Source: Salinicola endophyticus | GTDB lineage: Bacteria > Pseudomonadota > Gammaproteobacteria > Pseudomonadales > Halomonadaceae | Length of the DNA: 64,000 nt | Direction of reading: 5' to 3' | Assembly: GCF_003206575.1 (NCBI RefSeq) | Contig: NZ_PZJO01000002.1 | Span: 28,308-92,307, forward strand | Shown here: positions 1 through 10,994 of the stretch, piece after piece | Position numbering within the stretch: position 1 is the first letter of the stretch | How the letters are laid out: each line of letters starts with the position of its first letter | The notes under the pieces: model-generated | Database searches by the model: none | What the model saw: the letters and a program-made list of their open reading frames with translations, nothing else | Told to the model about the DNA's origin: nothing | Made by a program: the position numbers and the translations under genes

Positions 1-59
1 CCGTCGCCCGTTGGCGTTATGGCTCGCTGCCCGCGCGGTGTGCGTCGCGCAGGGCGGAC

Positions 60-1433
60 TCAGTGTGGCGCGGCCAGCGTATAGCAAGGCACGTACTCGC
101 TGCCCGGTAGCTTCATGCGCCCTTGGGCCACGAAGGAGGTGAGCAGGGTGTCGAGGCGCTCCATCAGCTCGGGTTCGGCATGCAGACGGAAGGGGCCGTG
201 CTCGGCGATCGCGCGCACCCCCGGCTCCTTGACGTTGCCGGCGACGATGCCGGAAAACGCCCGGCGCAGGTTGGCGGCCAGCTCGTGGCGCGGCTGGTCA
301 CGATGCAGCGCCAGGTTCGCCATGGCCTGGTGGGTCGGCTCGAACGTCTGCTGGAAGCTGCGCTCGATGTTGAGACGCCAGTTGAAATAGAAGGCGTCGT
401 TCTGAGTGCGGCGGAACTCGGCGACGTCGTCGATGCCGTGGCGCATCTCGCGGGCTACGCTGACCGGATCGTCGACGATGATGCGGTAGTGGCGACGCAC
501 CGACTCGCCCAGGGTATAGCAGAGGAACTCGTCGATGCGCTGGAAGTAGTCACTGGCGCTGGCCGGCCCGGTCAGGATCACCGGGAAGGGAATGTCGCGA
601 TTGTCCGGGTGCATCAGGATGCCGAGCAGGTAGAGGATCTCCTCGGCGGTGCCGACCCCGCCGGGGAATACCACGATGCCGTGACCCACGCGCACGAAGG
701 CTTCGAGGCGCTTCTCGATGTCCGGCATGATCACCAGCTCGTTGACGATCGGATTGGGTGACTCCGCGGCGATGATGCCGGGTTCGGAGATACCCAGGTA
801 GCGACCGCCACGCCGGCGCTGCTTGGCGTGGGCGAGATTGGCGCCTTTCATCGGGCCTTTCATCGCGCCGGGGCCGCAGCCGGTGCAGATGTCGAGTTCG
901 CGCAGCCCCAGGTGGTAACCCACCGCCTTGGTGTAGTCGTACTCCTCGCGGCTGATCGAGTGGCCGCCCCAGCACACCACCAGACTCGGCTCGTGGGCGG
1001 TGCGCAGGGCGCTGGCGTTGCGCAGGATGTGGAACACCGCGTTGGTGGCGCCCTCGTTGGTATCGAGGTCGAAGCGAGGGTTGTTCTGGATCTCGTTGTA
1101 GACGTAGACGATGTCGCGCAGGACCGAGGAGAGTTGCTCACGGATACCGCGGATCATGCGGCCGTCGACGAAGGCGCAGGCCGGGGCGTTGGAGAGCTTC
1201 AGGCGGATACCACGATCCTGCTGCAGCACCTCGATGTCGAAGTCGTGATACGCCTGCATCACCGCCAGGCCATCGTCGGTCGGAGTGTCGCAATTGAGGA
1301 TCGCCAGCGCACAGCGCCGCAGCAGGTCGTGGAGACCGCTACTGGAGGTGTCGCGCAGACGGTTGACTTCGGACTGGGAGAGAACCTCGAGGCTTCCTTC
1401 GGGGGAGACGATGGTGGAGAGCGTCTCGGGCAT
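60..1433 (-). CDS. ppnN: Pyrimidine/purine nucleotide 5'-monophosphate nucleosidase PpnN (YgdH), LOG family
   Basis: A 457-residue protein, about the length of E. coli PpnN. The central Rossmann-like LOG domain carries GPGAMKGPMKGA near residue 187 and the nucleotide-binding PGGVGTAEE motif near residue 257. Family members cleave nucleoside monophosphates to base plus ribose 5-phosphate in the cytoplasm, and E. coli PpnN responds to (p)ppGpp. The N- and C-terminal extensions around the LOG core separate it from short cytokinin-activating LOG proteins. The gene is followed within the window by only 59 bases, where no gene is visible. A YfcL-like gene lies upstream on the same strand, 48 bp away. 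Family assignment is firm; regulation by (p)ppGpp is only known of the family. Confidence 0.93.
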   Translation of the reverse strand: MPETLSTIVSPEGSLEVLSQSEVNRLRDTSSSGLHDLLRRCALAILNCDTPTDDGLAVMQAYHDFDIEVLQQDRGIRLKLSNAPACAFVDGRMIRGIREQLSSVLRDIVYVYNEIQNNPRFDLDTNEGATNAVFHILRNASALRTAHEPSLVVCWGGHSISREEYDYTKAVGYHLGLRELDICTGCGPGAMKGPMKGANLAHAKQRRRGGRYLGISEPGIIAAESPNPIVNELVIMPDIEKRLEAFVRVGHGIVVFPGGVGTAEEILYLLGILMHPDNRDIPFPVILTGPASASDYFQRIDEFLCYTLGESVRRHYRIIVDDPVSVAREMRHGIDDVAEFRRTQNDAFYFNWRLNIERSFQQTFEPTHQAMANLALHRDQPRHELAANLRRAFSGIVAGNVKEPGVRAIAEHGPFRLHAEPELMERLDTLLTSFVAQGRMKLPGSEYVPCYTLAAPH

Positions 1434-1481
1434 GGCCGTTTCCTTGCGCAGAAGTGCCCGCCGGGGCGGGCGACGTGGGGA

Positions 1482-1769
1482 TTATTGGGGGGTACGGTCG
1501 ATGGCGCTCTGCCACAGCGCGGCGATCTGTGCGCGATCGGCGTCGCTCATCCCGTCCTGGGCGAACGTGCTCTCGAGCCACTGCCAGTAGGTGGCATCGA
1601 AATCTTCCGCCACCACATCGGCAGGATCGTAGTCGGCCATCTCCTGGACCAGACCGATCTGCGGAATCATGTAGCCGAGGGCGAACAGGTCGTTCTCCGC
1701 GGCGTTCTCTTCCATCTCGAGCAGGGTGCGCTGGACGGCTTGGGCGCGTTGCGCGAAGGCATCTGACAT
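1482..1769 (-). CDS. YfcL family protein
   Basis: About 95 residues if the ATG at 1769 is used; an upstream in-frame start at 1805 would add 12 residues (MPGPFFRIAQSP) that look like untranslated leader. The protein is acidic and soluble. Segments NDLFALGYMIPQIGL and QIAALWQS match by eye the DELFASGYL and MWENL regions of E. coli YfcL, a protein of unknown function. It sits just upstream of ppnN on the same strand, so co-transcription is possible. No catalytic motif is visible. Confidence 0.65.
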   Translation of the reverse strand: MSDAFAQRAQAVQRTLLEMEENAAENDLFALGYMIPQIGLVQEMADYDPADVVAEDFDATYWQWLESTFAQDGMSDADRAQIAALWQSAIDRTPQ

Positions 1770-1869
1770 AGGACTCTGAGCTATCCGAAAAAAGGGTCCA
1801 GGCATGCTAACACGGGTGCTGATGCGGCGCAGTGACGGCGGCGGCGGTGCGTCTCCGGGTATAAATTGC

Positions 1870-1909
1870 TATAATCGATGCAAGCCTGAGATAACAATGA
1901 AACGTTATC
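1870..1909 (+). promoter_or_regulatory. Candidate LysR-type promoter/operator: TATAAT and GATAAC-N8-GTTATC palindrome
   Basis: A perfect -10 hexamer TATAAT lies at 1870-1875 and a perfect inverted repeat GATAAC-N8-GTTATC at 1890-1909. Both are between the leftward yfcL-like gene and the rightward LysR gene. LysR regulators usually bind T-N11-A dyads in such divergent regions and repress themselves. No good -35 box was found, so the promoter is weaker evidence than the dyad. Confidence 0.45.
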
Positions 1910-1981
1910 CAGCACCAGTAGAGCGACGTCTTGGCGTCCTTTGACTCCCTTCTGCCCTGCGTGAGTGAACCGCGTTTTTCC

Positions 1982-2902
1982 ATGTTCAACGCCCAGTATT
2001 TTCGTACTTTCATGATGCTCGTCGAGACCGGCAGCTTCACCCAGACCGCAGGCAAGCTCGATATGACCCAGCCCGGGGTCAGCCAGCACGTGCGTAAGCT
2101 CGAGGAGTACCTCGGGCGCTCGCTGCTCAATCGCCAGGGGCGCAAATTCTCCCTCACCGATGCGGGCCGCCGCGCCTACGACTACGCGGTCAAGCTGTTC
2201 GCCGAGCACGAGTACTTCCGCCACTCGCTGGACGACGACTCCCCCGATAGCGGCGAGTGCCGTATCGCCTCTCCGGGCAGTGTGGGGCTGATGTTCTACC
2301 CGTTCCTGCTCGGCTATCAGCAGATGCACCCGGGGCTCACGGTCAACTACAGCTTCGCCTTCAATCAAGAGATCGCCGCCGACGTGCTGGCGGGGCGCTA
2401 TGACGTGGGCATCGTCACCGAGGCGGGCAAGCAGCCGGATCTGCATTTCGAGGCATGGCATCAGGAGCCGTTATGCCTGGTGGTGCCGGCCGACTTCGCC
2501 GGTACTACCTTTGCGGAGCTGCAGGCGCTGGGCTTCGTCAACTATACCGATGGCAACACCAACGCCAGCCTGGTGCTGCGCAACAATTTCGGTGGCGAAT
2601 TTCGCAGCATGACGCACTTTCCGCGCCAGGGATTCACCAATGAGGTGGGGCAAGTGCTGGATGCGGTCGCCCGCGGGCTGGGATTCACCGTGGTCTCGCG
2701 ACCGGTGCTGGAAACCTCGCCATGGCAGCGCCAGGTCCGCGAGCTGCCGCTGGCGCAGCCGGTCTACGACACGCTTTATCTGGTCACCCGGGGTGACGTC
2801 GAGCTGCCCAAGCGTTATCGCCAACTGCTCGAGACCTTCCGCCAGCAGCGACTCAACTCGCTCTACGGCTACAGCGAGCTGCCGTCTCTGGAGGACGCCT
2901 GA
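1982..2902 (+). CDS. LysR family transcriptional regulator
   Basis: 306 residues from the ATG at 1982; an earlier in-frame start at 1931 would add 17 residues without homology to the family. The N-terminus (MFNAQYFRTFMMLVETGSFT) is a typical LysR winged helix, with the recognition segment MTQPGVSQHVRKLE near residues 30-43. It is followed by a substrate-binding domain of two alpha/beta lobes. The target genes and effector cannot be read from the sequence. The neighbours are yfcL-ppnN upstream (divergent) and gcvP downstream (convergent). A perfect palindrome at 1890-1909 is the likely self-regulation site. Confidence 0.9.
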   Translation: MFNAQYFRTFMMLVETGSFTQTAGKLDMTQPGVSQHVRKLEEYLGRSLLNRQGRKFSLTDAGRRAYDYAVKLFAEHEYFRHSLDDDSPDSGECRIASPGSVGLMFYPFLLGYQQMHPGLTVNYSFAFNQEIAADVLAGRYDVGIVTEAGKQPDLHFEAWHQEPLCLVVPADFAGTTFAELQALGFVNYTDGNTNASLVLRNNFGGEFRSMTHFPRQGFTNEVGQVLDAVARGLGFTVVSRPVLETSPWQRQVRELPLAQPVYDTLYLVTRGDVELPKRYRQLLETFRQQRLNSLYGYSELPSLEDA

Positions 2903-2987
2903 TAGGGAGGGGGCTAGCGAGAAGCGGTGTCTCGCTAGAAGAGAGGGGGCATAGCCCTACACCGGGTCGATGCGCTCCCCGGACAAG

Positions 2988-3021
2988 GCAACGGCCGCTC
3001 GATGAGCGGCCGTTGCTTTTT
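2988..3021 (+). terminator. Rho-independent terminator of the LysR gene
   Basis: A perfect 13-bp stem (2988-3000 with 3004-3016), GAT loop, then five T. It lies 85 bp after the LysR stop codon and before the convergent end of gcvP. On the other strand the stem is not followed by a T-run, so it mainly serves the rightward gene. Confidence 0.88.
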
Positions 3022-3061
3022 CACGCGTGGCTCTTATGCATCTGTCACTTTTGCGTGTATC

Positions 3062-5965
<2,904 letters not shown>

Positions 5966-6043
5966 GGGGCGTCCAGCGGATCGGCGGTGGGAGAGAGAGG
6001 CCACCCGGCGGGGCGGGTGGCCGCGACTGGGCCTGGGGGCGGA

Positions 6044-6448
6044 TCAGCCGTCCTGATCTTCCTCGGCGGCGACGAGATCGGCGTAGGCCTCGGCGGAGAG
6101 CAAGGACTCGAGTTCGGCCTGGTCGGCCAGCTTGAGCTTGAGGATCCAACCATCGCTGTAGGGCGAGTCGTTGACGGTCTCGGGGGCATCCTCGAGCGCT
6201 TCGTTGACTTCGAGAATCTCGCCGGCCAGGGGCGCATAGAGATCGGAGGCGGCCTTGACCGACTCGATGACACCGAATTCGTCGCCGGCATCGAGGCTCT
6301 TGCCCGGCTCGGGCAGTTCGACGAAGACGACGTCACCCAGCGCTTCCTGGGCGTGGTCGGTGATGCCGACAGTGACGCTGCCGTCGCCGTTATCCAGCAC
6401 CCATTCGTGGCTATCGGTATAGAGCAGGTTGTTGGGGATATCGCTCAT
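6044..6448 (-). CDS. gcvH: Glycine cleavage system H protein
   Basis: 134 residues. The lipoyl-attachment lysine is K65 in [16 protein letters not shown], in the usual hammerhead fold. It shuttles the aminomethyl group between P, T and L proteins. It is first gene of the leftward gcvH-gcvP pair. The Shine-Dalgarno AGGA lies inside one arm of the palindrome at 6453-6468, so a repressor bound there could block transcription close to the start codon. Lipoylation genes are not in the window. Confidence 0.97.
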   Translation of the reverse strand: MSDIPNNLLYTDSHEWVLDNGDGSVTVGITDHAQEALGDVVFVELPEPGKSLDAGDEFGVIESVKAASDLYAPLAGEILEVNEALEDAPETVNDSPYSDGWILKLKLADQAELESLLSAEAYADLVAAEEDQDG

Positions 6449-6452
6449 GAGG

Positions 6453-6468
6453 GTTTCCTATAAGAAAC
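6453..6468. promoter_or_regulatory. Palindromic operator candidate at gcvH (GTTTC-N6-GAAAC)
   Basis: The 16-mer GTTTCCTATAAGAAAC is an inverted repeat 4 bp upstream of the gcvH start codon. Its reverse complement matches the site at 6758-6773 in 15 of 16 positions. More GTTTC half-sites occur at 6471-6475 and 6510-6514. The two full sites bracket the divergent region between gcvH and the glycine/alanine symporter, which suggests one regulator of both transcripts. I do not recognise the regulator; no candidate gene lies beside it except the LysR gene at 1982. Confidence 0.6.
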
Positions 6469-7036
6469 GTGTTTCGGCACAAGAGACTCTGGCGAGCATT
6501 ATGCATCAATGTTTCGTCAATTGGCATAGGCTCGCGACCGCCACGGCCACGATCGCCGCCGCCACGCCCCTAGGTTGGGGTGAGAACGCGCCGACGTCCA
6601 GTGGCAACCGCCCGCTTGATGCGGGAGGCGCGCCACTGGCGGCTCGCGCAGGCCGCGCAGGTGGTGAAGGGGCGGGTGGGAAAGGCCGGAATCGCGCGGT
6701 ACGAGCCAGGTTTGGCGCGCCTGGCGGGGGCAAGCCGTGTTCCTGATCGGAGTGCATGTTTCTTATCGGAAACACGAATGCTTTTCGCGCCAGGCCTTTT
6801 CGCATAAGGTTAGCGACATCCTCCGTGTCGTTGCTGCCGCGTCGCCCGATCCGCCATGGGTCTGATTGTGTAAGCGCAGCATAATCCTCTATCGTTGCGA
6901 GGTTTTTTCGACACAAGCGCCTAGGCTCTGTCCGAAAACTGCCTGCGTTCGCCGACTTTTCGTACAGACCTTGGGACGTTGCCTCACAGCTCGCCGTCGA
7001 GGCACTGGGCAATAACAATCTCAACAGGGGGTTGCC
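6469..7036. other. Long divergent intergenic region between gcvH and the symporter
   Basis: About 570 bp with no supported gene; the open frames across it have proline/alanine/arginine-rich compositions typical of antisense or random GC-rich DNA. It holds the second palindrome at 6758-6773. I looked for the conserved cores of a glycine riboswitch on both strands and did not find them. The length leaves room for promoters in both directions and perhaps a small RNA. Confidence 0.5.
6758..6773. promoter_or_regulatory. Second copy of the gcv palindrome, on the symporter side
   Basis: GTTTCTTATCGGAAAC, extended by one base each side to TGTTTC-N6-GAAACA. It differs from the reverse complement of the gcvH site at one central base. 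It is 264 bp upstream of the symporter GTG start. Two near-identical dyads in one divergent region are far better evidence than either alone. Confidence 0.58.
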
Positions 7037-8425
7037 GTGGAACTTCTGACCAATATCTTCGGATCCATCAACGGGGTCGTCTGGGGCCCGTTGATGCTGA
7101 TACTGCTGTTCGGGGTAGGTATCTACCTCCAGCTTGGCCTCAAGCTGCTGCCGATTCGCAAGCTCGGGCTCGGCTTCAGCTTGCTGTGGCAGGGCCGTCG
7201 GAGTGCCGACGATGACCGCAACGACGGCGAGATCTCACCGTTCAACGCGCTGATGACCGCCCTCTCGGCGACCATCGGTACCGGCAATATCGCCGGCGTG
7301 GCGACGGCGATCGCGCTCGGCGGCCCCGGGGCGGTGTTCTGGATGTGGCTTACTGCACTGGTCGGCATGGCGACCAAGTTCTCTGAGGCGGTGCTGGCGG
7401 TGCGCTATCGCGAGACCGACTCCCAGGGCAACCATGTCGGCGGGCCGATGTACTACATCCGTAACGGCCTCGGCCGGCGCTGGGCCTGGCTCGGCGGGCT
7501 GTTCGCCTTCTTCGGTGCGGTGGCGGCGTTCGGGATCGGCAATACGGTGCAGGCCAACTCGGTGGCGGATGCGCTGACCACCTCCTTCGGCGTGCCAGCG
7601 TGGCTGACCGGGGTGATCATCATGCTGCTAGCCGGGGCCGTGATCCTCGGGGGGATCAAACGTATCTCCCAGGTCGCGGGCAAGCTGGTGCCGCTGATGG
7701 CAGTGGCCTATGTGGTCTCGGGGCTGATCATACTCGTGATCAACGTCGACCAGATCGGCAGCGCCTTCGGCCTGATCTTCGACCACGCCTTCAATCCGAT
7801 CGCCGCCACCGGCGGTTTCGCCGGCGCGGCCGTGGCGGCGGCGATCCGTTTCGGTGTCGCCCGCGGTATCTTCTCCAACGAGGCGGGCCTGGGCAGTGCG
7901 CCGATCGCCCACGCCGCGGCCCAGACCCGTAACCCGGTGCGCCAGGGGCTGATCGCGATGCTCGGCACCTTCATCGACACCCTGGTGGTGTGCACCATGA
8001 CCGCGCTGGTGATTCTCACCTCGACCCACTGGCTGGATGGCGAGAGCGGCGCCGGCTTGACCTCGCTCTCCTTCGACAGTGCGCTGCCGGGGGTTGGCCA
8101 GCACGTGGTCGCCATCGCCCTGGCGGTCTTCGCCTTCACCACCATCCTCGGCTGGTCGTTCTACGGCGAGAAGTGCTTCCAGTACTTGTTCGGCGACAAG
8201 CCGATCATGCTCTATCGCATTGTCTTCGTGCTGGCAGTACCGGTGGGTGCCATGGCCAAGCTCGATTTCATCTGGCTGGTGGCGGATACCTTCAATGCCA
8301 TGATGGCGATCCCCAACCTGATCGCGCTGGCACTGCTGTCACCGGTGGTGTTCAAGCTGACCCGCGATCACTTCGCCGGCAAGACGGTGCTGCCGGGCGA
8401 GGATCTCGAACGCCACCGCGACTGA
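7037..8425 (+). CDS. Sodium:alanine/glycine symporter, AGCS (AlsT) family
   Basis: 462 residues, GTG start preceded by CAGGGGG at 6 bp. It is a polytopic membrane protein with the AGCS signatures ATIGTGNIAGVATAIALGGPG (near residues 80-100, given here in shortened form as TIGTGNIAGVA) and GIFSNEAGLGSAPIAHAAA. Family members import alanine or glycine with Na+. Its place between gcvHP and gcvT and the shared palindrome point to glycine as the substrate, which is inference. gcvT follows 77 bp downstream, with a T-less hairpin in the gap that may partly attenuate read-through. Confidence 0.93.
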   Translation: MELLTNIFGSINGVVWGPLMLILLFGVGIYLQLGLKLLPIRKLGLGFSLLWQGRRSADDDRNDGEISPFNALMTALSATIGTGNIAGVATAIALGGPGAVFWMWLTALVGMATKFSEAVLAVRYRETDSQGNHVGGPMYYIRNGLGRRWAWLGGLFAFFGAVAAFGIGNTVQANSVADALTTSFGVPAWLTGVIIMLLAGAVILGGIKRISQVAGKLVPLMAVAYVVSGLIILVINVDQIGSAFGLIFDHAFNPIAATGGFAGAAVAAAIRFGVARGIFSNEAGLGSAPIAHAAAQTRNPVRQGLIAMLGTFIDTLVVCTMTALVILTSTHWLDGESGAGLTSLSFDSALPGVGQHVVAIALAVFAFTTILGWSFYGEKCFQYLFGDKPIMLYRIVFVLAVPVGAMAKLDFIWLVADTFNAMMAIPNLIALALLSPVVFKLTRDHFAGKTVLPGEDLERHRD

Positions 8426-8436
8426 CGCCAAGGGTG

Positions 8437-8459
8437 GGCCGCTGTCTCGGGCAGCGGCC
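8437..8459 (+). terminator. Hairpin between symporter and gcvT, possible attenuator
   Basis: GGCCGCTG and CAGCGGCC form a perfect 8-bp stem with a 7-base loop, 11 bp after the symporter stop. No T-run follows, so full termination is unlikely. It may stabilise the upstream mRNA or lower gcvT expression. Confidence 0.4.
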
Positions 8460-8502
8460 TCTCGGCGCAGTTTCCCTCTCGATTCGATCTGGAGAATCCC
8501 CC

Positions 8503-9612
8503 ATGTCCGACCTCAAACAGACGCCGCTTCACGCCCTGCATCAGGAGCTGGGCGGCAAGATGGTGCCCTTCGCCGGCTACAGCATGCCGGTCCAGTTCCC
8601 CCTCGGGGTCAAGAAGGAGCACGAGCACACCCGCCACGCCTGCGGCCTGTTCGATGTCTCTCACATGGGCCAGGTGCGGGTGACGGGTCCGTCGCCGGCT
8701 CAGGCGATGGAGACGTTGGTGTGTGCGGATGTGGTGGGTATCCCTGAGGGCGGCCAGCGCTATGCGCTGTTCACCAGCAGCGAGGGAGGCATTCTCGACG
8801 ACCTGATGATCGTCAACCACGGTGATTCGCTCTACGTGGTGGTCAACGCCGCCTGCAAGGATGAGGATGTGGCGCTGATGCGGGTCGGGCTGGACGCCGA
8901 GCACGAGGTCGAGGTGCTCGACCGCGCGCTGCTGGCGTTGCAGGGTCCGCAGGCGAGTCAGGTGATGGCGCGACTTTGTCCTGCAGCATGCGAACTCACC
9001 TTCATGCAGCACGGGCGCTTCGAGGTCGACGGCGACACCCTGTGGATCAGCCGCAGCGGCTATACCGGCGAAGATGGCTTCGAGATCTCGGTCGCCGCCG
9101 AGGCTGCCGAGAAGCTGGCGCGCTGGTGCCTGGCCCAGGCGGAGGTGGAGCCGATCGGTCTGGGGGCGCGCGATTCGTTGCGCCTGGAAGCGGGGCTGTG
9201 TCTCTACGGCCACGACATCGATGCCACCACCACACCGGTGGAGGCGAGTCTCTCCTGGGCGGTGGGCAAGGCGCGCCGGATCGGCGGCGAGCGCGAGGCG
9301 GGCTTCCCCGGGGCGGATGTCATCCTGCACCAGATGCAGGCCAAGGATCACCAGCGCAAGCGGATCGGGCTGGTCGGCGAAGGGCGGGCGCCGGTACGTG
9401 AGGGTAGTGCGCTCTACGACGCCGATGACAACGCCGTCGGCGAAGTCACCTCCGGCAGCTTCGGACCGAGTGTCGGCGCGCCGGTGGCCATGGCCTACGT
9501 CAAGGTCGAAGCGGCACAGTCCGATGCCATGCTGTACGCCGACGTGCGCGGCAAACGCCTGCCGATGCGCGTCAGCCGGATGCCGTTCGTCAAGGCCAAC
9601 TATCAGCGCTGA
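8503..9612 (+). CDS. gcvT: Aminomethyltransferase, glycine cleavage T protein
   Basis: 369 residues from ATG 8503, preceded by TCTGGAGAATCCCCC (GGAG at 8 bp). The start MSDLKQTPLHALHQELGGKM and the folate-binding region (GMPFAGYSMPV-like, GLFDVSHMGQ, SGYTGEDGFEIS) are typical. It transfers the methylene group to tetrahydrofolate and releases ammonia. Being downstream of the symporter and not of gcvHP is unusual, but it keeps the glycine genes together. A clear terminator follows at 9694. Confidence 0.96.
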   Translation: MSDLKQTPLHALHQELGGKMVPFAGYSMPVQFPLGVKKEHEHTRHACGLFDVSHMGQVRVTGPSPAQAMETLVCADVVGIPEGGQRYALFTSSEGGILDDLMIVNHGDSLYVVVNAACKDEDVALMRVGLDAEHEVEVLDRALLALQGPQASQVMARLCPAACELTFMQHGRFEVDGDTLWISRSGYTGEDGFEISVAAEAAEKLARWCLAQAEVEPIGLGARDSLRLEAGLCLYGHDIDATTTPVEASLSWAVGKARRIGGEREAGFPGADVILHQMQAKDHQRKRIGLVGEGRAPVREGSALYDADDNAVGEVTSGSFGPSVGAPVAMAYVKVEAAQSDAMLYADVRGKRLPMRVSRMPFVKANYQR

Positions 9613-9693
9613 GCGCTGCTGGTGAGACCGATTTCACGATCGCGATCGACAGGTTTATACCGTTATCTTTTCTGGCCTGGATAACGTCTCTGA

Positions 9694-9717
9694 GCCTCCC
9701 GCCCGGGAGGCTTTTTT
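9694..9717 (+). terminator. Rho-independent terminator of gcvT
   Basis: GCCTCCCG, CC loop, CGGGAGGC (perfect 8-bp stem, 9694-9711), then six T. Between it and gcvT is another inverted repeat, CGTTATC (9661-9667) with GATAACG (9680-9686). Confidence 0.88.
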
Positions 9718-9807
9718 GGGTTGCTCAGACCAGTGAACAGGACCGGTGCGCTCTGGTTGTCAGCGCGCATTCGCCCTCTCTACCAGGGCCATGTGTCCTG
9801 GTGCGGC

Positions 9808-10437
9808 TCAGCCGCAGACGCGACGGAAGGTGAGGCTGACGCGGGGGCCGGGGATCGCCCGCGGGGTGAGGGCGTGCTGCCAGCGGGATTGCGCGCCGGG
9901 GCCCATCAGCAGCAGGCTGCCGTGGGGCAGCCAGACGTTGAACGCCCGCTGCCCGGAATCCCGGTGACGCTCGCGGAAGCGTAGCGGTCGCTCGGCGCCG
10001 AGCGAGACCGCGGCGACCACCGGGTCTGGGCCCAGCTCGGGCTCGTCGTCACTGTGCCAGCCCATGCGTTGCTGGCCATCCTGATAGCGGTTGAGCAGAA
10101 CGCTGTTGAACTCGGTGGTCGGCAACCCGGCGTGGGCCAGGGCTTGCTGCACCCGAGTGGCCAGTTCGGCCACGGTCGGGTGCCAGGGGGTCGGTACCAG
10201 CTGGCTGCCGGAGTAACGGTAGCTGGCCTCGGGGTCACCCATCCAGCACTGGGCGCGGGGGATGACGTGGTCGCGTCCGTAGACGCGGATAGCCGGGCTC
10301 TCCCATGCCACCTCGCGCAGCAGGGTGTCGAGCAGCGCACTGGCCGCCGCGGGGGAGAGAAAGGTATCGAGCCGGGCCAGCACCGGTCGGGTCTCGAGCC
10401 ACTGCCACTCCCCGCGCGATGCGGCGCCAGCGCTCAA
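9808..10437 (-). CDS. AlkB-family alpha-ketoglutarate-dependent dioxygenase
   Basis: About 209 residues if it starts at the TTG at 10437, which overlaps the stop codon of the PAP2 gene; a GTG at 10383 would give 191 residues and keep the whole domain. The Fe(II) and 2-oxoglutarate ligands are visible: GWHSDDEPELG (H-x-D), the second His in RWQHALTPR, and Arg residues in PGPRVSLTFRR. The order RYSGSQ, LNRYQDGQQRMGWHSDDE, PLRFRE fits the AlkB2/AlkB-like group that reverses alkylation damage in nucleic acids by oxidative demethylation. Last gene of a leftward run. The start codon is the uncertain part. Confidence 0.85.
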   Translation of the reverse strand: MSAGAASRGEWQWLETRPVLARLDTFLSPAAASALLDTLLREVAWESPAIRVYGRDHVIPRAQCWMGDPEASYRYSGSQLVPTPWHPTVAELATRVQQALAHAGLPTTEFNSVLLNRYQDGQQRMGWHSDDEPELGPDPVVAAVSLGAERPLRFRERHRDSGQRAFNVWLPHGSLLLMGPGAQSRWQHALTPRAIPGPRVSLTFRRVCG

Positions 10438-10994
10438 AGCGGGGGAAAGATCAGCGCTGCCAGCGCCTGGCTGGACCAGGCGAGGCCGGCGCCGATCAGG
10501 CCACCGATCAGGACGTCGCTCAGGTAGTGCAGCCCTAGCACCACCCGTGAGGCGGCAATCAGGCAGGCCAGGGGGAACACCACCGGCAGCAGGCTGGGCG
10601 TGGTGGTGGCGGTGAGCAGGGTGAACATCACCGCATGCAGGGTGTGTCCGCTGGGAAAGCTGTAGCGGTCCACCGGCGGCATGCTGCAGCGAATGGTCGA
10701 GAAGGTGATGTAAGGTCGCTCGCGGCACAGTCGGGTCTTGAGCAGCCGATAGAGCAGGGCGGCCACCGCGGTGGTCAGCCCCCAGTAGACGGCGATCAGC
10801 CAGCCGCGGGTGCCGTGCCACAGTGGCTGGCACAGGCACAGCAGTACCCACGCCGGCCAGTCGCCCACACGGCTGACCAGCCGGAACAGCCACAGCGTCG
10901 GCGAGTGGCGCGAAAGTTCGGCGAAGCGGTGGCTGAGGCGGCTCTCGAAGCGGTCGAGACGTTCAAACGTGAGACGTGTAGTGCGCGGCAGCAT
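10434..10994 (-). CDS. PAP2-family membrane phosphatase
   Basis: 186 residues with about five hydrophobic segments. The PAP2 motifs are present: KTRLCRERPY (KxxxxxxRP-like), PSGH in YSFPSGHTLHA, and SRVVLGLHYLSDV. Such proteins dephosphorylate lipid phosphates such as phosphatidate or undecaprenyl diphosphate at the membrane. It overlaps the glycosyltransferase gene by 32 bp upstream and abuts the AlkB-like gene downstream. A lipid-phosphate phosphatase next to a GT4 enzyme suggests a glycolipid role, which is inference. Confidence 0.85.
   Translation of the reverse strand: MLPRTTRLTFERLDRFESRLSHRFAELSRHSPTLWLFRLVSRVGDWPAWVLLCLCQPLWHGTRGWLIAVYWGLTTAVAALLYRLLKTRLCRERPYITFSTIRCSMPPVDRYSFPSGHTLHAVMFTLLTATTTPSLLPVVFPLACLIAASRVVLGLHYLSDVLIGGLIGAGLAWSSQALAALIFPPL

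Noticed and set aside
6506-7024. 172-codon leftward open frame between gcvH and the symporter
   Set aside because: It covers the promoter region and both flanks of a palindrome, has Pro/Ala/Arg-rich low-complexity sequence and no family resemblance.
6469-7036. Glycine riboswitch upstream of the symporter or gcvH
   Set aside because: The location is ideal, but I could not find the conserved riboswitch core segments on either strand; palindromes are better explained as protein sites.
10438-10893. Upstream extension of the AlkB-like gene
   Set aside because: The extra residues are the out-of-frame image of the PAP2 gene.
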